16,096 bases of DNA from Lysobacterales bacterium (GCA_021648045.1 JAKITM010000047.1:1-16096); one strand, 5' to 3'; positions 5,854 through 12,396 are shown, counted from the first letter of the stretch. The notes: a model not told the origin generated them from the letters alone. Translations and numbers: made by a program.

Positions 5854-7839
5854 ATGAGTTATTTTGTTACTGGTGGTACGGGTTTTATCGGGCGTAATCT
5901 AATTGATCTGCTGGTTAAGCGCAAAGGCACTATCTTTGTGCTGGTGCGTCGGGAATCTCAGCAAAAATTTAAAGAGCTAGTTGCCAGTCGCTGGCCAGAT
6001 TACAGCAAGCGGGTCCAAGCGGTTATTGGCGACCTGACTAAATCATTTCTTGGGGTTACGCCGAAAAAACGACGAGACCTTGAGGGTAAAATACAGCATG
6101 TGTTCCACCTCGCTGCCATATACGATCTTCAAGCGAGTGCTGAAGTGCAAGAGGCGGCAAATGTTGAAGGTACCCGACGAGCCGTTAAATTGGCTGAAGT
6201 TATAAATGCTAAAAACTTTCACCATGTAAGCTCAATCGCTGCTGCCGGTTTATACCCGGGGGTATTTCGTGAAGATATGTTTGAGGAAGCCAAAGGGCTT
6301 GATCATCCATATTTTAGAACCAAGCATGATGCGGAACGGGTGGTGCGTGAAGAATGCAGTATTCCCTGGCGTGTCTATCGCCCGGGTCTAGTTATTGGGC
6401 ATTCAGAAACCGGTGAAATTGACAAAATAGATGGACCTTATTACTTCTTCAAAATGATCCAAAAAATGCGTAAAGCATTACCATCATGGATGCCGGCAAT
6501 TGGGATTGAAGGTGGTCGTATAAATATCGTACCGGTAGATTATATTGCCAGAGCACTCGATCATATTGCTCACAAACCACGCCTGAATAAAAAGACTTTC
6601 CACCTTGTAGACCCCAAGCCTTTACGCATTGGTGAAGTGCTCAATGTGTTTGCCCAAGCAGCGCACGCACCGCAGATGACGATGCGAATCGATGCGCGAA
6701 TTTTCGAATTTATTCCGCAAGCTGTTAAAGCCGGCCTAGCCATGTTTCCGCCTATTCGGCGTGTTTCCACCCAAATTCTTAAGAACTTGGGACTGCCACG
6801 GGACATGATGAAATTTGTTAATTATCCGACGCGCTTCGATAATCGAGAAACTGAGGCTGCTCTTAAAGGTAGCGGTATCGCGGTTCCTCGTCTGCGAGAA
6901 TATGCATGGGTAATCTGGGATTACTGGGAGCGACACCTCGATCCAGACCTGTTTATTGACCGCAGTTTGCGGGGTAATATTAAAGGTAAAAATGTTCTGA
7001 TTACCGGTGCCTCTTCAGGTATCGGTAAAGCGACTGCCGAAATGATGGCGCGCGCAGGTGCGAATGTAATTTTAGTTGCCCGTGGTGAGGAAAAATTACT
7101 TGAAACACAGGCAGGAATCGCCGAAGAAGGGGGTAAATCATGCTGTTATACCGCTGACCTTGCGGATGATGATAGCTGCAAGAAGCTGATTAAAGATGTA
7201 CTCGCCGAGCATGGTAAAGTCGACTATCTGGTCAATAACGCAGGTCATTCTATTCGTCGATCAATCGCTTTATCTTACGACCGTATCCATGACTATGAAC
7301 GCCTGATGCAGTTGAATTATTTCGGCGCGCTGAAATTAATTCTCGGCTTCCTTCCCGGCATGGAAAAGGACAAGTTTGGGCATGTGATAAACATCTCATC
7401 CATTGGGGTATTAACGAATGCACCGCGATTTTCGGGTTATGTAGCCTCTAAGGCCGCGCTGGATGCTTTTTCTCGGTGCGCGGCGGCTGAGTACAACGAT
7501 ACTGGTGTGAAATTCACCACGATCAATATGCCGTTAGTGCGTACGCCAATGATTGCACCAACCAAAATGTATGACAATGTTCCCACTATTTCGCCGGAAG
7601 AAGCCGCTGATATGGTGAAAAATGCGGTGATCTTCCAGCCGCAACGAATCGCTACCCGTATGGGCATATTTGTGCAGATTGTACATATGATTGCACCAAG
7701 TGTTACTGAAGTAATAATGAACTCAGCCTTCCGCATGTTCCCCGACTCTGCCGCAGCGAAAGGTAAGAAAAGCGAGGGTGAAGAAGCTTCACAAGAACAG
7801 CTCGCATTTGCCATGCTGATGAAAGGTGTACATTGGTAA
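5854..7839 (+). CDS. Bifunctional fatty acyl-CoA reductase (alcohol-forming), two fused SDR domains
   Basis: A 661-residue NADPH-type reductase predicted to convert fatty acyl-CoA (or acyl-ACP) through aldehyde to fatty alcohol. Two Rossmann domains are fused. Domain 1 is an extended SDR with GGTGFIG at residues 7-13, Ser126/127 and a YxxxK pair at Tyr153/Lys157. Domain 2 (about 375-640) is a classical SDR with TGASSGIG at 384-391, NNAG, Ser515/516 and Tyr529/Lys533. Length and architecture match the Marinobacter alcohol-forming reductase (Maqu_2507 type). The second half resembles the stand-alone Acinetobacter Acr1 acyl-CoA reductase, so the half-reactions are probably divided between the domains. 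GGGGAAG stands a few bases before ATG 5854. It is divergent from ACBP-tetR. With the WS/DGAT gene it completes a wax ester route. Both active sites look intact. Confidence 0.93.
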   Translation: MSYFVTGGTGFIGRNLIDLLVKRKGTIFVLVRRESQQKFKELVASRWPDYSKRVQAVIGDLTKSFLGVTPKKRRDLEGKIQHVFHLAAIYDLQASAEVQEAANVEGTRRAVKLAEVINAKNFHHVSSIAAAGLYPGVFREDMFEEAKGLDHPYFRTKHDAERVVREECSIPWRVYRPGLVIGHSETGEIDKIDGPYYFFKMIQKMRKALPSWMPAIGIEGGRINIVPVDYIARALDHIAHKPRLNKKTFHLVDPKPLRIGEVLNVFAQAAHAPQMTMRIDARIFEFIPQAVKAGLAMFPPIRRVSTQILKNLGLPRDMMKFVNYPTRFDNRETEAALKGSGIAVPRLREYAWVIWDYWERHLDPDLFIDRSLRGNIKGKNVLITGASSGIGKATAEMMARAGANVILVARGEEKLLETQAGIAEEGGKSCCYTADLADDDSCKKLIKDVLAEHGKVDYLVNNAGHSIRRSIALSYDRIHDYERLMQLNYFGALKLILGFLPGMEKDKFGHVINISSIGVLTNAPRFSGYVASKAALDAFSRCAAAEYNDTGVKFTTINMPLVRTPMIAPTKMYDNVPTISPEEAADMVKNAVIFQPQRIATRMGIFVQIVHMIAPSVTEVIMNSAFRMFPDSAAAKGKKSEGEEASQEQLAFAMLMKGVHW

Positions 7840-7893
7840 CATTACCAAGCGGGTGTAAGTTTAAGCGGATTTAACAATTACACTCGGATGATC

Positions 7894-7915
7894 TGCCGGG
7901 GCTTTTGCCCCGGTA
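7894..7915 (+). promoter_or_regulatory. Strong hairpin in the leader of the peroxiredoxin gene
   Basis: CCGGGGC (7896-7902), a TTTT loop, and GCCCCGG (7907-7913) form a perfect 7-bp GC stem, extended by one G-U and one T-A pair. No T-run follows, so it is not a normal intrinsic terminator. It ends four bases before the AGGAGG ribosome binding site (7920-7925) of the peroxiredoxin. It may protect the downstream mRNA, separate the reductase message from the peroxiredoxin message, or act on translation. Confidence 0.5.
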
Positions 7916-7935
7916 CAGCAGGAGGATAAGCTGGA

Positions 7936-8385
7936 ATGGATATGCTAAATGAACCCGCAATTGATTTCGAGTTACTCGATGACCAGGGCGAGTTACGCTC
8001 TTTACGCGACTGGCAGAATCAAAGTATTTTGCTGGTTTTTTATCCCAGTGATAATACCCCGGTTTGTACCAGCCAATTGTGCGACTATCGAGATGGCATA
8101 GAAGACTTTAAAGGCTATCAAGTTCAGGTGCTGGGTATCAGCAAAGATAGTGTCACCTCGCATAAGGCCTTCAAAGAAAAACACCAATTGCCGTTTCCTC
8201 TGCTCAGTGACCCCGAGCTTAAAGTAGCAGAGCAATGGGATTGCAAAGGCATATTGGGTATGAAGCGCGCCGTATTTTTATTGGATAAATCTCATATTGT
8301 GCGTTATCAGCATATTGAATCCATAGCTATTTTTCGGCGTAAAAAAGAAGAGTTGCTTGCGGCTATTGAAGCTGCAAATCTTTAG
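7936..8385 (+). CDS. Peroxiredoxin, BCP/PrxQ type (thiol peroxidase)
   Basis: A 149-residue thioredoxin-fold peroxidase that reduces hydrogen peroxide and organic or lipid hydroperoxides with a thiol donor. After the FYPSDNTPVCTSQLC strand-helix the peroxidatic Cys44 and a Cys49 five residues later give the C-x4-C arrangement of E. coli BCP, where the second Cys resolves the disulfide. Downstream RDGIEDFKG, VLGISKDS and FPLLSDPE are standard for the family. Near the C-terminus GILGMKRAVFLLDK replaces the common G...RSTFLID. AGGAGG at 7920-7925 supports ATG 7936 (Met3 at 7942 is the alternative). It follows the reductase by 96 bp, with a strong hairpin between, and precedes the unknown gene by 23 bp. 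Protection of stored or membrane lipids from peroxidation would fit the setting but is inference. Confidence 0.93.
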   Translation: MDMLNEPAIDFELLDDQGELRSLRDWQNQSILLVFYPSDNTPVCTSQLCDYRDGIEDFKGYQVQVLGISKDSVTSHKAFKEKHQLPFPLLSDPELKVAEQWDCKGILGMKRAVFLLDKSHIVRYQHIESIAIFRRKKEELLAAIEAANL

Positions 8386-8408
8386 CTTCAATTACACTCA
8401 CTCTTGGC

Positions 8409-9143
8409 ATGAAATCCAGCAGGCTAAATTGGTTCGCCCGTAGGGCTGAGCTGAATTCTACCGCCGCCAGGCGTTTGCTGGTGACGCTGGAAGAAAATAG
8501 CCAATTAAATCGTAAGCTATTTGGCAAGTCTTGGCCGCTAGAGGAATTCAAGTTAATCCAGAGTTGGCAATTGCAACGCATGCAGGCCGACTATTTGGAC
8601 TTCTCACAACAGCCAGATTACCAACCGGCGGTAAACTTTTTCTTGCAGGAGCTTTACGGTGACTTTAGTTTTATTGACCGCAACCAGGATTTGCGCAAAG
8701 TCTACCCGGTGATGGTGAAACTGTTACCGACCACCATGCTTGACACGCTAACCAATGCGCTGACTTTTCAAGCCCACAGTTTGAAGCTGGATATGCAAAT
8801 GGCAGAAGCGAAACACCAGGGTCAGCCACAATCCTCTGCTAGCGGAAAAATGGATCTTGAACTTTATATCAAAATCAACCGCAACGCTGTTTTGCAACAA
8901 GACAGGCGCAGACAAGTAGGGCAGGTTGTTAGTCTGGGCAAGGCCTTAGTTAAAGCAGCCGAGCATACAATGCTATTGCGGTTACTGAAAATGATGCGTT
9001 TACCGGCTAAATCCGCAGGCTTCGGTCAATTACACGAATTTCTTGAGAACGGTTTAAGCGCCTTCAAGAGAATGCCGGATGCTGGGTATTTCCTAAATAC
9101 AGTTGAGCAGCGAGAAACGGCCTTCATCGATAAATTGTATTAA
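8409..9143 (+). CDS. Conserved-looking protein of unknown function
   Basis: A 244-residue soluble, helical protein without signal peptide or membrane segment. I do not recognise a named family. The most distinctive stretch is FFLQELYGDFSFIDRNQDL followed by YPVMVKLLP (about residues 77-109), which has the look of a conserved core motif: aromatic/acidic, then an Asp-Arg-Asn pair. The C-terminal third (about 160-244) is rich in Leu and basic residues and ends in a predicted helix (FLNTVEQRETAFIDKLY). A polar Gln/Ser-rich linker (137-146) separates the halves. ATG 8409 lacks a clear ribosome binding site. The gene starts 23 bp after the peroxiredoxin stop and probably depends on its transcript. 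The 93-bp inverted repeat begins 17 bp after the stop codon. Confidence 0.8.
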   Translation: MKSSRLNWFARRAELNSTAARRLLVTLEENSQLNRKLFGKSWPLEEFKLIQSWQLQRMQADYLDFSQQPDYQPAVNFFLQELYGDFSFIDRNQDLRKVYPVMVKLLPTTMLDTLTNALTFQAHSLKLDMQMAEAKHQGQPQSSASGKMDLELYIKINRNAVLQQDRRRQVGQVVSLGKALVKAAEHTMLLRLLKMMRLPAKSAGFGQLHEFLENGLSAFKRMPDAGYFLNTVEQRETAFIDKLY

Positions 9144-9160
9144 GGCGTTTGCGGTTAGGT

Positions 9161-9253
9161 GTAGGGTGGGCATTTATGCCCACGCGTAAAGCTTGCAATC
9201 TAGAAAAAGCTGTATAAAACATTGAATTGCGTGGGCATAAATGCCCACCCTAC
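9161..9253. repeat. REP/MITE-like inverted repeat with 25-bp perfect arms
   Basis: The left arm (9161-9185) and right arm (9229-9253) are exact reverse complements over 25 bases, separated by 43 bp. Each arm holds its own palindrome, GTGGGCAT followed by ATGCCCAC (9166-9183 and 9231-9248), so the element can fold as two small hairpins or one long cruciform. This nested design is typical of REP/BIME elements moved by RAYT transposases, or of small MITEs. No transposase is in the window and I see no target duplication. It lies between the stop of the 8409 gene and the stop of the convergent secreted-protein gene, where it may also stabilise or end transcripts. Confidence 0.85.
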
Positions 9254-9331
9254 GCAAGCACGGGCTATTTGACCCTTAAAATATTTTCGGCAAAGTTATT
9301 TCACAGAGTAGTTGATTCCAAGCTTCTGATT

Positions 9332-9931
9332 TCAGTGCTCATAGTGCTCATCAAAAATTGTTTGTCTCAATATATCTAAGGTTAATACATCTTTCTTTAT
9401 TGGACGATAATTTTCAGCTAGTTCTTTTTCATAGATATAGTTAATTGATCCTTCTCTCGTTAAAATTTCTACTGAGCCTTCTATAGTATATGCTGTGGAA
9501 GAACCATTAGCAGATTGATAGGTGTTGCTATTTTTACGATGATTTATAAACATAACAGCATTATCATTTATTTCATATTTGTAATTAGAGCTATAGCCAA
9601 CGCAAGTATCACTTGTGTCATCACAACCACCAAGCATGCTTACTTCAATAGTTGCCTCTTGGTACTCTCCTTTAAGAACTTCATCAACTGCAAAAACAAA
9701 TATTGTAAATACTTGTGGTATTCGTTGGCTAGTGTTATCAATTTTGTTGCTTTTATGTTTTTGCGTGCTATTAGGCTCAACTTGAATATACTTTTCAATT
9801 AATACGCCCTTAAATATTAATTCAGAACTTGATATTTTGTCCGGTAATGATTTCCAGACTGAGAATGCAAAAGCATTTGTTGCTATTAAGCAAAGAATTA
9901 TTACTATGATTTTTTTCATTATTCGTTTCAC
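9332..9931 (-). CDS. Small secreted protein of unknown function, AT-rich gene
   Basis: About 199 residues with a typical Sec signal peptide: MKKIIVIILCLIATNAFA, likely cleaved after NAFA. The mature part begins FSVWKSLPDKISSSELIFKG and contains FVFAVDEVLKGEYQEATIEVS, a Cys pair in GGCDDTSDTC, and NDNAVMFINH. The pattern (surface-exposed entry, 'VDEVLKG', 'GG', then a hydrophobic strand) suggests a beta-rich periplasmic domain, but I cannot name it. The longest frame begins with GTG 9931, which has GGGA five bases upstream; ATG 9919 gives the cleaner signal peptide. Base composition is far lower in GC than the neighbours (about 30% in the two 60-base lines I counted), a hint of transfer. The last codons arose from a tandem 9-bp duplication (9334-9351). 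It lies alone, convergent with the 8409 gene across the inverted repeat. Confidence 0.72.
   Translation of the reverse strand: MKRIMKKIIVIILCLIATNAFAFSVWKSLPDKISSSELIFKGVLIEKYIQVEPNSTQKHKSNKIDNTSQRIPQVFTIFVFAVDEVLKGEYQEATIEVSMLGGCDDTSDTCVGYSSNYKYEINDNAVMFINHRKNSNTYQSANGSSTAYTIEGSVEILTREGSINYIYEKELAENYRPIKKDVLTLDILRQTIFDEHYEH
9334..9351. repeat. Tandem duplication of AGTGCTCAT at the 3' end of the secreted-protein gene
   Basis: Two identical 9-base units lie back to back and span the last codons and stop of the minus-strand gene. In that gene they encode the closing Glu-His-Tyr-Glu-His. The unit is a multiple of three, so the frame is kept. Confidence 0.7.
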
Positions 9932-10039
9932 TATTGTCCCGTTAAGAAGGTAAAAAAAACAGGCCTAAATCTCTTTGTTTGTTACAGTAAAATCATGATA
10001 ATGTTTTTTACGCTTTACGATAAAAATGAAATGACTGAT

Positions 10040-10053
10040 TTATCAGCTGATAA
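10040..10053. promoter_or_regulatory. 14-bp perfect palindrome TTATCAGCTGATAA
   Basis: Exactly self-complementary with mixed base content, so less likely by chance than an all-AT palindrome. It lies about 110 bp upstream of the secreted-protein start. It is a candidate binding site for a dimeric regulator; the protein is unknown. Confidence 0.35.
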
Positions 10054-10082
10054 GCTTTCCTGTTATTTGCTGTTTTGTTCAC

Positions 10083-10097
10083 GGTGTAAATTACACC
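10083..10097. promoter_or_regulatory. 15-bp dyad GGTGTAA-A-TTACACC
   Basis: Seven-base arms are perfectly complementary around one central A. It lies between the 10040 palindrome and the 10111 hairpin. It could be an operator; similar half-sites (ATTACACTC) occur before the peroxiredoxin and the 8409 gene, which may be coincidence. Confidence 0.35.
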
Positions 10098-10110
10098 CTC
10101 AGTTTTATTC

Positions 10111-10154
10111 AGCAATCTGGCTACGACAATTTTCTTGCCGTAGCCAGGTTTGCT
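10111..10154 (-). terminator. Long hairpin behind the gene remnant, possible transcript end
   Basis: CTGGCTACG (10117-10125) pairs perfectly with CGTAGCCAG (10139-10147). It is flanked outside by AGCAA and TTGCT and inside by CAA and TTG, giving a stem of up to about 17 pairs with a small interruption. It lies 15 bp beyond the end of the minus-strand remnant. There is no T-run on either strand, so a classical intrinsic terminator is not certain. Confidence 0.4.
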
Positions 10155-10168
10155 AATGAACTCAGAGC

Positions 10169-10475
10169 TTAATAAGTATTACCGACACCTGTATCTATAA
10201 CCTCAATGGTGGTACCGTGATAGGCATTGCCAGTAGCACTATTTCTATGTGCATCGGTATTAAAATATATGCCGGTATCATTATTGCCTGGTTTAGGGGG
10301 CGTGGCCGAAAATATCAAACACGCATGAACCGTGCATTGCGTGATTATATGGACTCGCACTCGGATCCGAGTTGATGTTGTCACAGCGTACAAATAACCC
10401 GGTAACCCGGGGACAGATATCCCGGCAGAAGCATTTCCGGTTTTGCCGCGAACGAAAGTCAGTGATTACCAGCAC
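10169..10475 (-). pseudogene. Probable frameshifted remnant of a secreted-type protein gene
   Basis: Two overlapping minus-strand frames look like one broken gene. The upstream frame contains FVRCDNINSDPSASPYNHAM and SCVFDIFGHAP, then stops. The downstream frame continues KPGNNDTGIYFNTDAHRN and TTIEVIDTGVGNTY before TAA at 10169. The junction is a run of five G (10296-10300 on the plus strand). Removing one base there joins the frames as GHAPKPGNNDTG without a stop. The residue mix (Asn, Asp, Gly, Ser, Thr, paired Cys) suits an extracellular or beta-rich protein, but I cannot name it. No start or ribosome binding site is convincing and the frame is closed just upstream of about 10485, so only a C-terminal part survives. 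A sequencing error in the homopolymer, or chance open frames, are the alternatives. Confidence 0.4.
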
Positions 10476-10599
10476 GGTAGGGTGCTAGTGTTAAATAATC
10501 AGGGCCGGGATTTGCGGGCGGTGTATGCGGAGCGAGAAACCCCTGGCTCGCTCGGTATTTTTTCTTATTGGATAAGACTGTCTGTATTTAACACGCTAT
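10476..10599. other. Spacer without a gene; holds a terminator-like hairpin
   Basis: The frame of the remnant is closed here by several stops, and no other coding region is visible. Apart from the hairpin at 10530-10563 and a weak AGCAC/GTGCT pair at 10471-10486, I see nothing in it. Confidence 0.5.
10530..10563 (+). terminator. Terminator-like hairpin on the plus strand
   Basis: GAGCGAG (10530-10536) pairs with CTCGCTC (10547-10553). It is followed by GGTA and then a run of six T (10558-10563). The shape fits an intrinsic terminator reading rightward, yet no plus-strand gene precedes it. It may be left over from a lost gene or end antisense transcripts. Confidence 0.45.
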
Positions 10600-10878
10600 T
10601 CAGGCGCTAAAATGAGCATCCACAACTTTATTAATTTCTGCCTCAATCCGGCCTTGCAATAAGTTCACCGGAAAACTCAGCTCTGCCTGAACCAAGATAT
10701 TATCTTTGCTTATTTCGATTTGCCCGTAAACTCCGCTGCGTTCAAAATATAGCACATCATCTGTCCACTCATAATCAATAGAGTAGTTTTCGGATAGTGT
10801 CAGAGCAATTTCATCGGCAATTTCTTTAGCTTCGCTATTGGAGCAGCTATGCTTTTTGGAAATGTATATTTGCGACAT
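10600..10878 (-). CDS. Polyhydroxyalkanoic acid system family protein (PHA_gran_rgn type)
   Basis: A 92-residue protein fitting the small PHA-granule-region family: an opening strand IYISKKHSCSNSEAKEIADEIA, then YSIDYEWTDDVLYFERSGVYGQIEI (the family's W-x-x-D-x-L-x-F-x-R-SGV-x-G core), then a helix ending in EAEINKVVDAHF. The length agrees with the family. Its biochemical role is unsettled; members are found beside PHA synthase and phasin genes in other gammaproteobacteria. GGGAA about eight bases upstream supports ATG 10878. It lies 86 bp downstream of the exporter gene on the same strand. With the phasin in this window it suggests that the organism makes PHA-like or other inclusions, though no phaC is present here. 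Confidence 0.82.
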   Translation of the reverse strand: MSQIYISKKHSCSNSEAKEIADEIALTLSENYSIDYEWTDDVLYFERSGVYGQIEISKDNILVQAELSFPVNLLQGRIEAEINKVVDAHFSA

Positions 10879-10964
10879 GGTTAGTTCCCATCATTTTTAA
10901 CGGTTACTATAACGGAAAATTTAGTGTTCGCCTAAAAAATGTTATTAGAGTTAATGCTGGAGAA

Positions 10965-12242
10965 TTACAATTCATTTTTAGATGGTACTAAGACAGATGA
11001 AATGACCATGCCAGTCGCTAAAGCCACCGCGGTGATAAAGACATTAAATAAACCCTCAAGACCGGCAATTATATTGTGCTCCAAAATTTGATTTAAAGAA
11101 CGGAAACCCATAGCACCGGGTACCAACAAAAGTAAACCGGGCACATAGATGATTGATGAAGGTTTTCGACTTATGCGGGTAAATATATTCGCGGCGGTAC
11201 CAACGATGGCTGCAGCCAGTGCAGCGCTGGCTATTGGACCCGAAATTTGTTGGGAAAAACTTAAAGCATAGACGGATATAAAACTGCTTAATAATATCCA
11301 TAAGCCATCTTGGGCGCGCGCACGAAATAATATAGTAAACGCAAAGGCGACAACAAATAAGGCCGCACGCGGTATCCAAGAAGCAACAGGCGTTGCTTGC
11401 CCCACTAGTGCCGGCCCGCTAATTTGCTCACCAATATAGCTGCCCACCGCCAAACCGAAGAGAATGGTCATCAGTACCATAATAGCGCCGGCCATGCGTG
11501 CGCTGCCGGACACCAAGTGCCCACTGGCCAGTTCCCGCGTGCTAACTGTAAGATCCATTCCTGGTATTAGAATGATGAGCCCGGCAATTACCGGGGTGAT
11601 CATATCAGTGCCCGGCTGAAAGGCAATAAATACGGTAGCGATTATCGACCCAAGGGTGGCTGCAGCTGGTACAAACAGTCTGCGCACGGATTCACTATAA
11701 TTTCCGATCAGGTTCAGCAGGCCGACGGTGCAACCGATTAATCCCGCCAGAATAACTTCAGCCCAACCACCACCAAGAAACAATGCCGCACTGGCCGATA
11801 GTAGTGCGAAAGCCAACCAAGTTAGTAGGGCACCATAGCGGGGCGGTGCATTATAAATATCGGCCACTTGCATACTGGCCTGACGAATGCTGATGTCGTC
11901 ATCTGAAAGCCGATCCATAACCCCGAGAATATCTGATAGCTTTCCGAGGTCTATAGTTGTGGACTCAACCCTGACCAGATGCGTATGTGACTGCCGTTCA
12001 TTTCCTAGGGATGCAATTAAGGCAGTTGGGGTAGAAAAAAACTGTGAATCCAGGTGCAGGCGATTGGCCAGCATAGTTAATGTAGTTTCAATCCGATGGG
12101 CCGGCGAACCAAGTGCTAACAACACCCGTCCAAGCCGCATAATCAGTGCGGATTTATCATTATGATCTGAGGGCAGGCTGATATTTTCACCCTCGCCTGG
12201 GCTCTCCTCTGGTGCCTGGTTTCGAAAAATTGAATATTCCAT
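10965..12242 (-). CDS. Threonine/serine exporter family membrane protein (ThrE type)
   Basis: A 425-residue inner-membrane protein of the ThrE/YjjP-YjjB class, which export threonine and serine in characterised members. Residues about 30-130 form the soluble N-terminal part (LIMRLGRVLLALGSPAHRIE, then a region with FFSTPTALIASL, typical of the DUF1212/ThrE domain). From about 137 the chain is a series of hydrophobic segments (about ten), including IIATVFIAF, LIILIPGMDLTVSTRELASGHLVSGSARM (the family signature) and, in the second half, IIYVPGLLLLVPGAMGFRSL, which marks the ThrE_2 domain. Both halves are fused in one chain, as in Corynebacterium ThrE, rather than split as in E. coli YjjP/YjjB. 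ATG 12242 has AAGG eight bases upstream. It is divergent from pheA. The exported substrate here is not proven by sequence. Confidence 0.9.
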   Translation of the reverse strand: MEYSIFRNQAPEESPGEGENISLPSDHNDKSALIMRLGRVLLALGSPAHRIETTLTMLANRLHLDSQFFSTPTALIASLGNERQSHTHLVRVESTTIDLGKLSDILGVMDRLSDDDISIRQASMQVADIYNAPPRYGALLTWLAFALLSASAALFLGGGWAEVILAGLIGCTVGLLNLIGNYSESVRRLFVPAAATLGSIIATVFIAFQPGTDMITPVIAGLIILIPGMDLTVSTRELASGHLVSGSARMAGAIMVLMTILFGLAVGSYIGEQISGPALVGQATPVASWIPRAALFVVAFAFTILFRARAQDGLWILLSSFISVYALSFSQQISGPIASAALAAAIVGTAANIFTRISRKPSSIIYVPGLLLLVPGAMGFRSLNQILEHNIIAGLEGLFNVFITAVALATGMVISSVLVPSKNEL

Positions 12243-12383
12243 TACGAGCCTTCTGTTTGGGCGATCTATAAGCAGACCAGATCATCGTTGTGATAAATTC
12301 TGGTGTATTGTCACTTTTATGAAATTAAGTTGCTAACACTTTGTCAATTAACCCTAATTCATCAGCGATTTCAGGGATTGTGT

Positions 12384-12396
12384 ACAGTAGGACTGT
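12384..12396. promoter_or_regulatory. Small dyad ACAGT-agg-ACTGT in the thrE/pheA divergent spacer
   Basis: Five-base arms are perfectly complementary across three bases. The dyad lies near the middle of the 273-bp spacer between two divergent genes, where shared control is plausible. It is short, so chance is likely. I found no Phe-rich leader peptide or attenuator before pheA. Confidence 0.2.

Larger units (their letters stand above)
9932..10168. other. AT-rich spacer with two palindromes and a long hairpin, no intact gene
   Basis: I see no coding region here. The stretch upstream of the secreted-protein gene must hold its promoter, but no clean -35/-10 pair stands out. It contains a 14-bp palindrome (10040-10053), a 15-bp dyad (10083-10097) and a long imperfect hairpin (10111-10154), listed separately. 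Confidence 0.6.

Noticed and set aside
9161..9253. Inverted repeat as ends of an insertion sequence
   Set aside because: Only 43 bp lie between the arms and no transposase is present, so an autonomous element is excluded; a REP/MITE is the better reading.
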